This document shows, one piece after another, positions 36,550-45,150 of a DNA stretch of 64,000 nt (position 1 is its first letter; each line of letters opens with the position of its first letter). The notes beneath the pieces were generated by a model. It saw only the letters and a list, made by a program, of their open reading frames with translations. It was not told the origin of the DNA and did not search any database. Position numbers and translations under genes: made by a program. The stretch is from Magnetospirillum aberrantis SpK (GTDB lineage: Bacteria; Pseudomonadota; Alphaproteobacteria; Rhodospirillales; Magnetospirillaceae): positions 1 to 64,000 of the forward strand of contig NZ_JAAIYP010000039.1 in assembly GCF_011022235.1 (NCBI RefSeq), written 5' to 3'.

Positions 36550-37278
36550 CTAGAGGATACCGGTCAGCTTGCAAATAACCGCACCGACCACACCGCCGGC
36601 CAGCGGCGCCAGCACCGGCACCAGGGCATAGCCCCAATCGGAACCACCCTTGCCGGCGATCGGCAGAACCTGGTGGGCGATGCGCGGACCAAGGTCACGG
36701 GCGGGGTTGATGGCGTAACCGGTGGGACCACCCAGGGACAGACCCAGGCTCCACACCAGCATGCCCCACAGGTAGGGACCGAAACCGGCCGGCAAGCCGG
36801 ACGCGGCCACGCCCTTGGAACCGATGGCGAAGCCCACCAGCACCAGCACGATGGTAACCAGGAACTCGGTCAGCGCGTTGGCGGGAATGTTGCGGATGCC
36901 CGGGCCGGTCGAGAAGATCGCCAGCTTGAGCCCCGCGTCCTCGGTCGCCGCCCAATGCGGCAGGTAGACCAGCCAGACGATGGCCGCGCCGACGAAGGCG
37001 CCGGCCACTTGGGCCGCGATATAGGGCACGACATTGGCGTAATCGCCGCTGCCCACCGCCAAGGCGACGGTGACCGCCGGGTTGAGGTGGGCGACACCGC
37101 CCACGCCCAGACTGGTGATGATGCCGGCCAGGACGGCCAGGCCCCACCCGGTGGTGATGACGATCCAGCCGCTGTTCTGGCCTTTGGATTTATTGAGAAG
37201 AACGTTGGCGACCACGCCGTCACCCAGAAGGATGAGGATCATGGTTCCGAGGAATTCACCAAATACAGGTCCGGTCAT
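36550..37278 (-). CDS. glpF: Glycerol uptake facilitator GlpF (aquaglyceroporin)
   Basis: Six-helix MIP channel, 242 aa, with both NPA boxes ([11 protein letters not shown] and [13 protein letters not shown]). The Asp after the second NPA-R (ARD) is the residue that marks glycerol-conducting members rather than water-only aquaporins. It admits glycerol for GlpK, whose gene ends 18 bases upstream. Confidence 0.95.
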   Translation of the reverse strand: MTGPVFGEFLGTMILILLGDGVVANVLLNKSKGQNSGWIVITTGWGLAVLAGIITSLGVGGVAHLNPAVTVALAVGSGDYANVVPYIAAQVAGAFVGAAIVWLVYLPHWAATEDAGLKLAIFSTGPGIRNIPANALTEFLVTIVLVLVGFAIGSKGVAASGLPAGFGPYLWGMLVWSLGLSLGGPTGYAINPARDLGPRIAHQVLPIAGKGGSDWGYALVPVLAPLAGGVVGAVICKLTGIL

Positions 37279-37296
37279 GATGGCATCCTCCGAAAA

Positions 37297-38796
<1,500 letters not shown>

Positions 38797-39079
38797 GTGC
38801 GTTACCCCCGTTTCAGCGCGTCAGGCAGGCGAAACTTCGCGGCCATCGGCGCAGTTTCAAGGCGTGGGCTGGACCGGAACGGACATGGGCACGACGAACA
38901 TTTCGTTTACGCCCGCCAGTCTTTTTCCGGCTCCACCCCTTGCATTTCACTCAAATATTTTTCCTTTTCGGAACGTCGCTTAGCAATAAAGGCGAAATTC
39001 CTTTGCAACAAACACCCTGCGATAGCACCATCTGGAATGACTATAATTTCAATTCCCGAAAGAGCCTGACAGGAAGACC

Positions 39080-39134
39080 ACAAAACAAAAGCCGCCTGTC
39101 GTGCGCAACACGGCTGCGCAATCAACAGGCGGCT
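39080..39134 (-). terminator. Leader terminator, candidate GlpP target
   Basis: Outer stem AGCCGCCTGT (rc of 39125-39134 pairing with 39090-39099), 10 bp perfect. An inner pair of TGCGCA palindromes gives a second stem, and the hairpin is followed on the minus strand by TTTTGTTTTG. It lies about 20-65 bases downstream of the predicted start site and roughly 290 bases ahead of glpK, the arrangement of glycerol antitermination leaders. Confidence 0.75.
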
Positions 39135-39161
39135 TCTCTAAATCTCAACCGCAACACTTGA

Positions 39162-39190
39162 ATTATACGGCCGTGACAGGACAAAGACAA
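39162..39190 (-). promoter_or_regulatory. Sigma-70 promoter of the glpK-glpF-dhaKLM leader
   Basis: On the minus strand TTGTCT (39185-39190), a 17-base spacer and a perfect TATAAT (39162-39167). Predicted start near 39155. Such a strong -10 box in high-GC DNA is unlikely by chance. Confidence 0.75.
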
Positions 39191-39236
39191 TCCGCTTTTC
39201 GGACGCTCATTTGCCCAGTCCCGCGCCTGACGCGGG

Positions 39237-39875
39237 TCAGGGGATCCACAATTGAGGATCGCTGGCCGACACCGCCGCCAACCCTTGCGCCAACAGGTCC
39301 TGAGCCTCGCGCAAGGTGGTGATGAGACCACCGCCGACCAGCGGCATGTCGGCGGAAACCGATTTGAGCCGGTCCACCAGCTTGGGCAAGGCGATGGCCG
39401 GCAACACCTCCAAGGCATCGATGCTGCTGTGTTTCAACTGGTGGCAAATGGCGTCGAGCGCGCCGCTGTCCAACAAAAACGTGCGTTGGATGGTGTAGAG
39501 CCCCATGGCCTGGGCATGGCGCAACGGTTCGCCATGGGTCGAGATGATGCCGCGCACCCCCCGGCGTGCCAGATATTGCAGACTGGCGACGTCGCGCGCC
39601 AAGCCACTCAGCAAGTCGACGTTGACCATGGGCAGTTTGTCGGCGGCATTGATGCGCTGCATCAGATCGCCGATGTTCTCGGGGTCGCCGCACAACAGGT
39701 AGATGATGCGGCCGTGTGCCGCCAGGGCCTGATCCAGGTGTTCGGGCTTGCGCACGGCAGGAATGATGCCGCAATCCTTGAGCAGCGGCATCAGCGAGTG
39801 GGAATGGGTGACAGGACGGTCCCCCGCGCCGCCCCCTCTGCCGGAAGGCGCCCTGACACCACGATGGAACGACAT
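39237..39875 (-). CDS. glpP: Glycerol-3-phosphate-responsive antiterminator GlpP
   Basis: 212-aa RNA-binding regulator of the GlpP family, a TIM-barrel-like fold that binds glycerol-3-phosphate and lets RNA polymerase read through leader terminators. Conserved pieces match the Bacillus protein: VDLLSGLARD, GIISTHGEP, LYTIQRTFLLDSGALD, EVLPAIALPKLV, GGGLITT. ATG at 39875 has a strong GGGAGG site, giving about 28 residues ahead of the canonical start; a shorter start at 39791 has no ribosome site. It follows glpC by 64 bases and precedes the leader it may control. Confidence 0.9.
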   Translation of the reverse strand: MSFHRGVRAPSGRGGGAGDRPVTHSHSLMPLLKDCGIIPAVRKPEHLDQALAAHGRIIYLLCGDPENIGDLMQRINAADKLPMVNVDLLSGLARDVASLQYLARRGVRGIISTHGEPLRHAQAMGLYTIQRTFLLDSGALDAICHQLKHSSIDALEVLPAIALPKLVDRLKSVSADMPLVGGGLITTLREAQDLLAQGLAAVSASDPQLWIP

Positions 39876-39939
39876 GTCTTCCCTCCCTTGGGACATGCGG
39901 AAACGCAGGTCCCAAGGGTAAGCCGGCCGAACCGTTTTG

Positions 39940-41193
39940 TCATGACGCCAAGCGCGCTCCACCCCCGCCGCCATCCACTACCTTGCGTTGCTCGTATGCC
40001 ATCACCAGCAAGGTCGCCGGATGAACGGACGGCACGCCCGAACCATGGGTTATCTGCATGCGGCAGGTCGGGCATTCCGACACCACCTGCCGGGGCGCCG
40101 CCTGGGCGATGGCCTGGAACAGCCTTTGTCCGATGGACAGCGACACCGGGTATTTCTCTTGTTTGAAACCGAAGGTTCCGGCCATGCCGCAACATCCGGC
40201 GTTCAAATCCTCGATCTCGATGCCGGGAACCATCCGCAACAGATGGAACCACGGACGCGACAGCCCTTGGGTCGCCTGATGACAAGGCGAATGATAGGCC
40301 AGCCGTCCCAGATGCCCGCAATCGCCGAAGCGCAAACTGAGATGTCCCTGGTCGGCCCGCTCGATCAGGAATTCGCCCAGGTCGCGAACCGCGGATTCGA
40401 CCACACGCGCCTTGGCCGCAAGCTCGGGATCGTCCCCCAACAGCAAGGTGAAACCGGTTTTCAGCATCTGGCCACAACTGGTGCAGGCGGTAACGATGGG
40501 CGTACCGTTTTCCGCCGCCTGATACAACAACTCCAGATTGGCGCGGACGCGGCGCCGGGCCTCGGCCGGGTCGCCGTTGGCCAATGCCGGATAGCCGCAG
40601 CACCCGGCCTCGGACATTTCCGTCTCGATGCCGTTCTCGGCCAACAGGGCGATGCAGTCGCGGCCCAGGGCTTGTTCGTTGTAGCGCATGGAACAGCCCT
40701 GGAAGAACACCACCCGCTCGGCTCCGCGGCTGCGGCCGTGGACGCCCGCCAGCTTGACGCGGGCATAAGCGGGAAAACTGCGTTCGGCGGCGATGCCCGC
40801 AGTCAGCGACATCAACCGGCGAACCACGCCCAACGCCAGCACGCGATTGGCGACAGCCGGCGCCAAGGATATCACCTGGCCCAACAGTCCCGGCCGGGCC
40901 AACAGCCAGTCGCGCAGACGCCGGCGCAACGGCTTTTTGTGGGCGGCCTTGGCCCGCGCGATCAGTTCGGCCACGTTGACCTGATTGGGGCAGGCCATGT
41001 CACAGCGTTCGCACCCCAGGCAGTATTCCAGCCATTCACTGTCGCACGGCAAGCCCTCGCGCCGCAGCTTCTCCAACTCAGGCCCCAGATGCTTGGGGCC
41101 GGGATAGCGGGGATGAGCCGTCATCACCGGACAGGCGGCGTTGCAGTCCGAACATTTCAGGCAATTGTCCAGGGTGACGTCAGTGTGTCGCAT
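39940..41193 (-). CDS. glpC: Anaerobic glycerol-3-phosphate dehydrogenase subunit GlpC
   Basis: Membrane-anchoring iron-sulfur subunit, 417 aa, passing electrons from GlpAB to quinone. It has two 4Fe-4S ferredoxin motifs at the N-terminus (CLKCSDCNAACP and CLGCERCDMACP) and two CCG-type cysteine clusters (EAGCCGYPAL and NAGCCGMAGTFG), with extra cysteines in TACTSCGQM and SECPTCRMQ. The start overlaps the 3' end of glpB by 14 bases. Confidence 0.93.
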   Translation of the reverse strand: MRHTDVTLDNCLKCSDCNAACPVMTAHPRYPGPKHLGPELEKLRREGLPCDSEWLEYCLGCERCDMACPNQVNVAELIARAKAAHKKPLRRRLRDWLLARPGLLGQVISLAPAVANRVLALGVVRRLMSLTAGIAAERSFPAYARVKLAGVHGRSRGAERVVFFQGCSMRYNEQALGRDCIALLAENGIETEMSEAGCCGYPALANGDPAEARRRVRANLELLYQAAENGTPIVTACTSCGQMLKTGFTLLLGDDPELAAKARVVESAVRDLGEFLIERADQGHLSLRFGDCGHLGRLAYHSPCHQATQGLSRPWFHLLRMVPGIEIEDLNAGCCGMAGTFGFKQEKYPVSLSIGQRLFQAIAQAAPRQVVSECPTCRMQITHGSGVPSVHPATLLVMAYEQRKVVDGGGGGARLAS

Positions 41194-42262
41194 GATCGTC
41201 CTCCCGCTCGAAAGCGGCCAGGGCGGCACCGTGGCCGCCGACGATGGCGCGTCCGTTGCCGCCGTGCCGGGCCTCGGGATCGGCCAGGGCGCCGGCAAGA
41301 TACAGGTTGTCGGCCAGGAACCGGCCCTGGTGGTCCAACGGACGGCGCCGGCTGTCCTGGTCCCCGGACCATCCGGGCAACAGGTTCGCGGAATGGGGGC
41401 CGCTGGCCAGGATCACCGCCGAGGCGGCGAAATGGCGGGCATGGCCCGGCGTGGCGACGTGTACGCCCCGGCAACGTGCGTTTTCCACTTCCAGCGCCGT
41501 CACCGGATAGCCGCCGAAGATATCGACGCCCTGGCCGCGCAGATGGGCCAAAAGCCGGTTGGACAGCCGCAACCCCGCCACCGATGGCGGCAAGGTGGCC
41601 ATCTCGGCCACGGGGCAACCGACAGCCGTCTCCAGTTCAGCCATTTGCCCGGCATCACTCCATTGCCCCAGGATCGCCGGAATCAAGACAACGTCATAGT
41701 CGGCCGCCACGCGCCGCAATTGTTCCGCCAGCGTCTGGCGGAACGCCGGGTCGCGGTCGAAGCGGTTGGCCAGTTCCAGGACGCTGTGGGGCAGGCCGTC
41801 CTGGCGCGGCAGTTCGATCCTGCGCGCCTGATAGCAACATCCGCAGGCCAGACGGTTCAGGCGTTCGGCGACGAAATCGGCATCGAACGCCGACAGGCCG
41901 GCAATTCCGACCACCGCCGCCCGCGTACCGGATCGCACCCGGCCGTTCCACAGGCTGCGTGGCGCCAGGTTGACCGGCAGCAAGGTCCCCAGGATGGTGG
42001 GCAACAACTGACTTTGCCCGAGATCACCGTCATAGGGCACACCGGCCGCGTCCACCAGGGCGCGGAAGTCCCGCACCGCCGGATGGTCGGCGGCGACTCC
42101 CCCCAGGTCGGCGACACCGCCGGCACCATAGACGAAGGTGCCCAGACCGGCATGAACCAGGGCGACACGGGCGCCGCCACTGGCGGCGACCGCAGTGGCG
42201 GTGGCGGCCAGACCGGCCAGACCGGCGCCGACGACGACAAGGTCGAAAGTTTGGCGTCCCAT
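41180..42262 (-). CDS. glpB: Anaerobic glycerol-3-phosphate dehydrogenase subunit GlpB
   Basis: Flavoprotein subunit of 360 aa. N-terminal FAD-binding Rossmann segment (FDLVVVGAGLAGLAATATAVAASGG), a central GlpB-type region and a C-terminal part with YLAGALADPEARHGGNGRAI, where dinucleotide-binding proteins close the flavin site. ATG at 42262 has a GGGAGG site. It begins 4 bases after the glpA stop and overlaps glpC. Confidence 0.9.
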   Translation of the reverse strand: MGRQTFDLVVVGAGLAGLAATATAVAASGGARVALVHAGLGTFVYGAGGVADLGGVAADHPAVRDFRALVDAAGVPYDGDLGQSQLLPTILGTLLPVNLAPRSLWNGRVRSGTRAAVVGIAGLSAFDADFVAERLNRLACGCCYQARRIELPRQDGLPHSVLELANRFDRDPAFRQTLAEQLRRVAADYDVVLIPAILGQWSDAGQMAELETAVGCPVAEMATLPPSVAGLRLSNRLLAHLRGQGVDIFGGYPVTALEVENARCRGVHVATPGHARHFAASAVILASGPHSANLLPGWSGDQDSRRRPLDHQGRFLADNLYLAGALADPEARHGGNGRAIVGGHGAALAAFEREDDHATH

Positions 42263-42266
42263 GACG

Positions 42267-43889
42267 TCAGCCCTCCCCGTCCGAGTGGAAGTGATGACTG
42301 GGGCCGAACAGGTCATGGCTCAGCATCAGTTGTTCCAGTTGCTTGCCGTTTGGAATCTGTGCCTGCCCTTTCCAGCGTTCGTCCAGATAGCGTTTGAAAT
42401 CGGCGGCCGCGGCCTCGGCCGGCCACAATCCCTGGCGATATCCTTCAAGCATGGCCCGGTAGCCGCAGAAAGTGCCTTGGCACGACCCGAATCCCAACCG
42501 ACAGCGGCGCCCGACGTCGTTGATGGTGCGAACCGGAACCTTGGCGTCGACGGCCATCACCATGGCCACTTCCGCCCGCGTCACCTGTTCGCATTCACAC
42601 AGGATTTCCGCCATGTCGGGATCGGCCTCGATCCGTTCGGCCAATTGGGCCATGGCGGGGCCCAGACGCCGTTCGACGATGCTGGCCGCCTGGGCGGGCA
42701 ACAGATGGCGGATCTTGCGCGTCACCGCCTCGGGGGTCGGCGGACGCAACGGCGTTTCCGCCGTGCGGCAAGGTTCATCGACACCCAATCGCGACGCCAC
42801 CAGGTCACAGGTCTTCTCGGCCATCAGCCGATACGTGGTCAGCTTGCCGCCGACGATGGACACGAACCCGTCCAGGTTATCCTCGACGCCGTGGTCCAAC
42901 AGGGCGAAGCCACGGCTGATCTCGCGGCCGCCGGCCTTGTCGGCGCCTTGCGGCACGTAAAGCGGACGGACGCCGGAAAAGATACGCAACACGCGGCTTT
43001 CCGCCATGCACGGCACCAATTCCGTTCCCAGCTTCAACAACGCCTCGATCTCGTCCGTCTCGGCGCGCAACCCCTCGGGACCGGAAACGGTGATGGAACT
43101 GGTGCCCAGGATGCACACCGGCCCGGCGGGAACCAGGATGTCGGCGTCGCCCGGCTTGCGGCACCGGTTGACCACCCGCGTCACCAGATTGTGGTTCAGC
43201 ACCAGCAACGAGCCTTTGTCGCAACGGACAGGGACGTGCAGCCCGGCCAGCGCCGCCACCTGTTGCGCCCAACCGCCGCCGGCGTTGACCACCATCTCGC
43301 AATCGATGCTGTCTTCGTCGCCGCTCAGGGTGTCGCGAAAGCGCACGCCCGTCACCTGTCCCCCCCGGCGTTCGATGGCGGTGACCTCGGCATAGGCGCG
43401 GAAACGGCCGCCGCGCGCCACCGCCGCCTGAAGGTTGGACAAGGTCAGCTGGAACACGTCCACATGGGCGTCGGGACAGGTGGAGGCCCCCAGGATGCCG
43501 GACGGCAGGTTGGGTTCGAGATCCAGCGCCTCGGCCGCCGAAAGCGGCGCGGTGGGCAGACCGATATCGGCACAGGCCCGGTCCCAGGCGGTGAAGAATG
43601 CCGGATCGTCCTGGGGATAGCGCACGAACAACCCGCCCACATCATGTATGCAATGGGGGGCGATGGTCTTGAGAATACGGTTCTCGCGCAGGCATTCCCG
43701 CGCCGCCTCGGCATCCTTGACCGCATAACGGGCACCGGAATGCAGCAAGCCGTGGCAACGGCCGGTGGCGCCGTTGGCGAGGTCGCGCTTTTCCAGAAGA
43801 ACGGCGGCGATGCCCCTGAGCGACAAGTCCCACAGGATGCCCGCGCCCGTGGCGCCGCCACCGATGATGACCACTTGCGTCCGATCCAT
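42267..43889 (-). CDS. glpA: Anaerobic glycerol-3-phosphate dehydrogenase catalytic subunit GlpA
   Basis: FAD-dependent glycerol-3-phosphate oxidising subunit, 540 aa. The N-terminus VVIIGGGATGAGILWDLSLRG binds FAD; RPLYVP and GGKLTTYRLMAEK are conserved in the GlpA/GlpD family. Near the C-terminus lies a BFD-type [2Fe-2S] domain (ILCECEQVTRAEV ... GSCQGTFC), which distinguishes GlpA from aerobic GlpD. The gene is followed by glpB and glpC, so this is the three-subunit enzyme. ATG at 43889 with GAGGGG upstream. It has a long leader (about 300 bases) from the predicted promoter. Confidence 0.93.
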   Translation of the reverse strand: MDRTQVVIIGGGATGAGILWDLSLRGIAAVLLEKRDLANGATGRCHGLLHSGARYAVKDAEAARECLRENRILKTIAPHCIHDVGGLFVRYPQDDPAFFTAWDRACADIGLPTAPLSAAEALDLEPNLPSGILGASTCPDAHVDVFQLTLSNLQAAVARGGRFRAYAEVTAIERRGGQVTGVRFRDTLSGDEDSIDCEMVVNAGGGWAQQVAALAGLHVPVRCDKGSLLVLNHNLVTRVVNRCRKPGDADILVPAGPVCILGTSSITVSGPEGLRAETDEIEALLKLGTELVPCMAESRVLRIFSGVRPLYVPQGADKAGGREISRGFALLDHGVEDNLDGFVSIVGGKLTTYRLMAEKTCDLVASRLGVDEPCRTAETPLRPPTPEAVTRKIRHLLPAQAASIVERRLGPAMAQLAERIEADPDMAEILCECEQVTRAEVAMVMAVDAKVPVRTINDVGRRCRLGFGSCQGTFCGYRAMLEGYRQGLWPAEAAAADFKRYLDERWKGQAQIPNGKQLEQLMLSHDLFGPSHHFHSDGEG

Positions 43890-44167
43890 GACAACCCCTC
43901 GCGTCCGAAGTTGAGAAGCGGCCATGCCCATGACGACGGGCAGGCCGGCGCAGGGACGCCGTCTCGGCCAAGGGGAGGGTGCACGCGCGCCAGGATGCGA
44001 ACGGTGCGGACTGGACAGGCGGGAGAAGGGAAAAGCCAGACCGCGATTCGACAGCGTGGCAACGGTCGCGTCCTCCCGAACCTCTCCAACATGCGGAACG
44101 GTTCACCGGGAACGGCGTCCTGCCACTCTCTCGCGGTTTCTCTACGCAGCTCTTCGCGATGAGCGGG

Positions 44168-44186
44168 GGTAATCCCTAGGGTTACC
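44168..44186. promoter_or_regulatory. Palindrome at the glpA transcription start
   Basis: GGTAA and TTACC arms around CCCTAGGG, a near-perfect 19-base palindrome with one bulged base. It covers the predicted start site of glpA, a classic repressor position. Confidence 0.35.
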
Positions 44187-44192
44187 AAGGAC

Positions 44193-44222
44193 ATTGTGAA
44201 CGCGGCGGCGGCATTTTGTCAA
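44193..44222 (-). promoter_or_regulatory. Predicted glpABCP promoter
   Basis: Minus strand: TTGACA (44217-44222), 18-base spacer, CACAAT (44193-44198). Perfect -35, four of six at -10. Start site predicted near 44186. Confidence 0.6.
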
Positions 44223-44361
44223 TGCGTGAACCTTCCCGCTCAATCTACTGAGTCGATTACTAATTACATATAAATCAATTTCACTTATTTCAACCACAGC
44301 GGCATTGTTGTCTCCAGAAAGACGACGCCCCCAGGGGCCGCCAAGACAGATTTCAGGAGCC

Positions 44362-44538
44362 ATGCCAATGACCAAGTCCCTCCGCCTCGCCGCCGTGATC
44401 GCCCTCGGTCTGACCGCCGGAGCCACCGTGCTCTCGCCGGCCCCCGCCGCCGCCGAAACCGTCGCCCTTCCGGGCGTCAGTTCCGCCATCGGCGCGCAAT
44501 GCGCCCCCGCCACCCCCCGCGGGCCTCTCGGTTACTGA
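44362..44538 (+). CDS. Very short secreted peptide
   Basis: 58-residue product with an AGGAG ribosome site before ATG. The first 30 residues are a textbook signal peptide (basic start MPMTKSLR, hydrophobic core, SPAPAAAE cleavage site). The predicted mature peptide has only about 28 residues, with one Cys (GAQCAPATP) and a Pro/Gly-rich C-terminus ending LGY. I do not recognise it. It stands alone on the plus strand and is followed by a hairpin, as an independent small gene would be. Confidence 0.6.
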   Translation: MPMTKSLRLAAVIALGLTAGATVLSPAPAAAETVALPGVSSAIGAQCAPATPRGPLGY

Positions 44539-44564
44539 TCGCCGCCGAGGCGGCCCAAGAGGCC

Positions 44565-44595
44565 AGGCCGCGACGGGCAAGTCCCATCGCGGCCT
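44565..44595 (+). terminator. Hairpin after the small peptide gene
   Basis: Nine-base perfect arms (44565-44573 with 44587-44595); the 13-base centre can form a further GGG/CCC pairing. Begins 26 bases after the stop. Only a short T-run (GTTT) follows. Confidence 0.5.
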
Positions 44596-44621
44596 GTGCC
44601 GTTTCCAGACGCCCCTGCGTC

Positions 44622-44686
44622 ACGACACCAAGGCGTCCTCTTGTTTACGACGCCAAGGCGTTGCCTTCTTCACGACGCCAGAGCGT
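44622..44686. repeat. 25-bp tandem repeat at the 3' end of the merR gene
   Basis: The 15-base core ACGACRCCAAGGCGT occurs at 44622, 44647 and 44672 (the last with two changes), an exact 25-base period with 10-base spacers of related sequence. The third copy includes the merR stop codon and the codons for its last residues (DALAS), so the other two look like copies of the gene end. Confidence 0.75.
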
Positions 44687-45062
44687 CGATGATCCTGCAC
44701 TCGGCCACGGTGTGGGCACGGCAATTGACCATCTCGCCCAACGCGTGCCGCAACCGCTCCAGTTCGGCGATCTTGCGCTCGACCTCGGCCAGATGCTCGG
44801 CCGCCAGCCGGTCGGCGTCCTGACATGGATAATCCGGGTGGGTCGCCAGCCGCAGCAATGCGCGAATCGCCTCGATGGAAAAGCCAAGGTCGCGGCCCCG
44901 GCGGATGAAATGCAGGCGTCGCAAGTGGTCGTCGCCGTATTGCCGATATCCCGCCGCGCTGCGCGCCGGTTCCGGCAACAGGCCGATCTTTTCGTAATAA
45001 CGGATGGTTTCGACGTTGACCCCGGTCCGGTCGCCAAGCTGTCCGATGGTGAATGCCTTCAT
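44670..45062 (-). CDS. MerR-family heavy-metal regulator (ZntR/CadR/PbrR type)
   Basis: 130-aa dimeric DNA-distorting activator. The N-terminal winged helix starts MKAFTIGQLGDRTGVNVETIRYYE (positions 1-24), followed by a long dimerisation helix and a metal-binding C-terminus. Cysteines lie near residue 79 (DYPCQD), in VNCRAH and in AECRII, the three positions used by Zn/Cd/Pb sensors. It is divergent from a P-type ATPase gene, with a consensus-like MerR operator between. Which metal it prefers cannot be settled from sequence alone. Confidence 0.9.
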   Translation of the reverse strand: MKAFTIGQLGDRTGVNVETIRYYEKIGLLPEPARSAAGYRQYGDDHLRRLHFIRRGRDLGFSIEAIRALLRLATHPDYPCQDADRLAAEHLAEVERKIAELERLRHALGEMVNCRAHTVAECRIIDALAS

Positions 45063-45068
45063 TGCCGC

Positions 45069-45098
45069 TTGACCCTGTAGTGACTACAGGGTCCATGG
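45069..45098 (+). promoter_or_regulatory. MerR-type operator-promoter of the metal ATPase gene
   Basis: TTGACC (45069-45074) overlaps a perfect 23-base dyad (45071-45093, arms GACCCTGTAGT and ACTACAGGGTC around one G). The -10 region starts 19-20 bases after the -35, the stretched spacing that MerR proteins untwist. The -10 itself (CATGGT) is weak. Confidence 0.8.
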
Positions 45099-45150
45099 TG
45101 CCCATATCGGACGTTTTGTCCAGTCCGGGAAAGCACCAGGGAGCATCGCC

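Larger units (their letters stand above)
38797..39236 (-). promoter_or_regulatory. glpK leader / intergenic region
   Basis: No credible coding sequence in these 440 bases. Reading toward glpK (minus strand), it contains a weak GC hairpin just after glpP (39220-39236), then a sigma-70 promoter (39162-39190) and a large T-tailed hairpin (39080-39134). An AT-rich stretch of about 290 bases then runs up to the glpK start. A second, weaker promoter inside the AT-rich stretch cannot be excluded. Confidence 0.7.
43890..44361. promoter_or_regulatory. Divergent region between glpA and a small secreted-peptide gene
   Basis: 472 bases without a convincing gene. The side nearest glpA (43890-44186) would be its untranslated leader. 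44160-44222 holds the glpA promoter and a palindrome. 44245-44310 is strikingly AT-rich and includes TATAAA (44269-44274), a plausible -10 box for the plus-strand peptide gene. I looked for known riboswitch cores and saw none. Confidence 0.55.

Noticed and set aside
43890-44160. A glycine or other metabolite riboswitch before glpA
   Set aside because: I could not find the conserved core of any known class, and no terminator or ribosome-site-masking stem is obvious.
44622-44686. CRISPR-like spaced repeats
   Set aside because: Only three copies, 15-base core and 10-base spacers that are themselves related; this is a short tandem duplication.
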